From the NCBI GenBank assembly GCA_016285615.1, contig JAEERB010000144.1, positions 1 through 5,871 of the forward strand: a stretch of DNA of 5,871 nt, in the 5' to 3' direction. Both the position numbers and the translations under genes were made by a program. Under the pieces are notes generated by a model. It worked only from the letters and a program-made list of their open reading frames with translations, was not told where the DNA came from and searched no databases. The first letter of the stretch is position 1, and each line of letters begins with the position of its first letter. Origin of the DNA: Bacteroidales bacterium (GTDB lineage: Bacteria > Bacteroidota > Bacteroidia > Bacteroidales > WCHB1-69). Below are positions 5,495 through 5,871 of this stretch, one piece after another.

Positions 5495-5871
5495 ATGGTA
5501 ATGATATCAAACCGACCCAACCCCAATGAGGCTTTTCCGAATCCGAAGATTCCAAGCCTCTGCTTCATCAAAAACGTGGTGAAGAACCCTCGTATCATCA
5601 TCGGAGACTACACCTATTATGATGACGTGGATGGGGCTGACCAGTTCGAGAAGCATGTCACTCATTTCTACGACTTCATCGGTGATCGGCTGATTATTGG
5701 CAAATTCTGCGCTATCGCCAAGGGTGTGGAATTTGTCATGAATGGTGCCAATCACAGGATGGACGGCGTGACGACCTATCCGTTCTATGTCATTGGCGGA
5801 GACTGGGGCAGTGCCATTGCACCGGTGAAAGATGAATTGCCCCTGAAGGGTGATACCGTTGTGGGCAATGA
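5495..5871 (+). CDS. Vat-like xenobiotic (streptogramin A-type) acetyltransferase, 3'-truncated
   Basis: 125 residues are visible and the frame runs off the right edge. After a short N-terminal arm, IIIGDYTYYDD, FIGDRLIIGKFCAIAKGVEFVMNG and NHRMDGVTTYPF match the hexapeptide acetyltransferases of the Vat/CatB (XAT) family. His87 in ANHRMDG corresponds to the catalytic His. The unseen part should hold the remaining beta-helix coils (the visible end, GDTVVGN, leads into a GNDVWIG-type coil) and the C-terminal tail. Members acetylate streptogramin A or chloramphenicol, but many chromosomal homologues have no proven resistance role, so a resistance phenotype is not claimed. The start may be the ATG at 5495 or the one at 5501; an in-frame TGA at 5483-5485 excludes anything much earlier. 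The 53-bp gap to the previous gene holds no clear terminator or promoter, so it could be part of the same transcript. Confidence 0.88.
   Translation, partial: MVMISNRPNPNEAFPNPKIPSLCFIKNVVKNPRIIIGDYTYYDDVDGADQFEKHVTHFYDFIGDRLIIGKFCAIAKGVEFVMNGANHRMDGVTTYPFYVIGGDWGSAIAPVKDELPLKGDTVVGN

Overview
The window looks like a piece of a Bacteroidota (Bacteroidales-type) chromosome. The evidence is a run of short Lys-rich lipoprotein leaders ending in a Cys, little use of Shine-Dalgarno sequences, very tight same-strand packing, and protein families common in gut Bacteroidales (flavodoxin_4 type, cyclophilin-like fold, Fe-S aldo/keto reductase). No species can be assigned from the sequence alone. All eight genes lie on the + strand. 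No RNA gene, CRISPR array, insertion sequence, inverted repeat or convincing terminator was seen.

Layout: (1) 3-815, the 3' part of a carboxymuconolactone-decarboxylase-like/cupin fusion, cut by the left edge; (2) 817-2031, a lipoprotein aldo/keto reductase with two [4Fe-4S] motifs; (3) 2028-2468, a lipoprotein with a cyclophilin-like fold; (4) 2465-3010, a cytosolic LacA/Maa-type hexapeptide acetyltransferase; (5) 3031-3546, an exported short flavodoxin; (6) 3565-4668, a lipoprotein alpha/beta hydrolase; (7) 4677-5441, a lipoprotein of unknown function; (8) 5495-5871, the start of a Vat-like (xenobiotic) acetyltransferase, cut by the right edge. Gaps between neighbours are 1 bp, two 4-bp ATGA overlaps, 20, 18, 8 and 53 bp, so genes 1-7 are very probably one operon and gene 8 may belong to it. 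The promoter and any regulator lie outside the window.

How the genes may work together (inference): at least five of the proteins carry export signals, four of them on enzyme-type or small-ligand folds whose relatives are usually cytosolic. In those four an internal Met sits where the cytosolic family members begin, as if a secretion leader had been placed in front of a complete cytosolic enzyme. The set (CMD/cupin, AKR with Fe-S clusters, flavodoxin, hydrolase) suggests envelope redox and hydrolytic chemistry on a small molecule, perhaps detoxification of electrophiles or quinones, with acetyltransferases inside the cell. The substrate is unknown. The main puzzles are how Fe-S and FMN proteins with Sec-type leaders obtain cofactors and reductant, the loss of two residues of the classical AKR tetrad, and a flavodoxin that ends early. 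Base composition is a mosaic: 60-base blocks range from about 22% to 72% GC by direct count, and switches fall inside genes.
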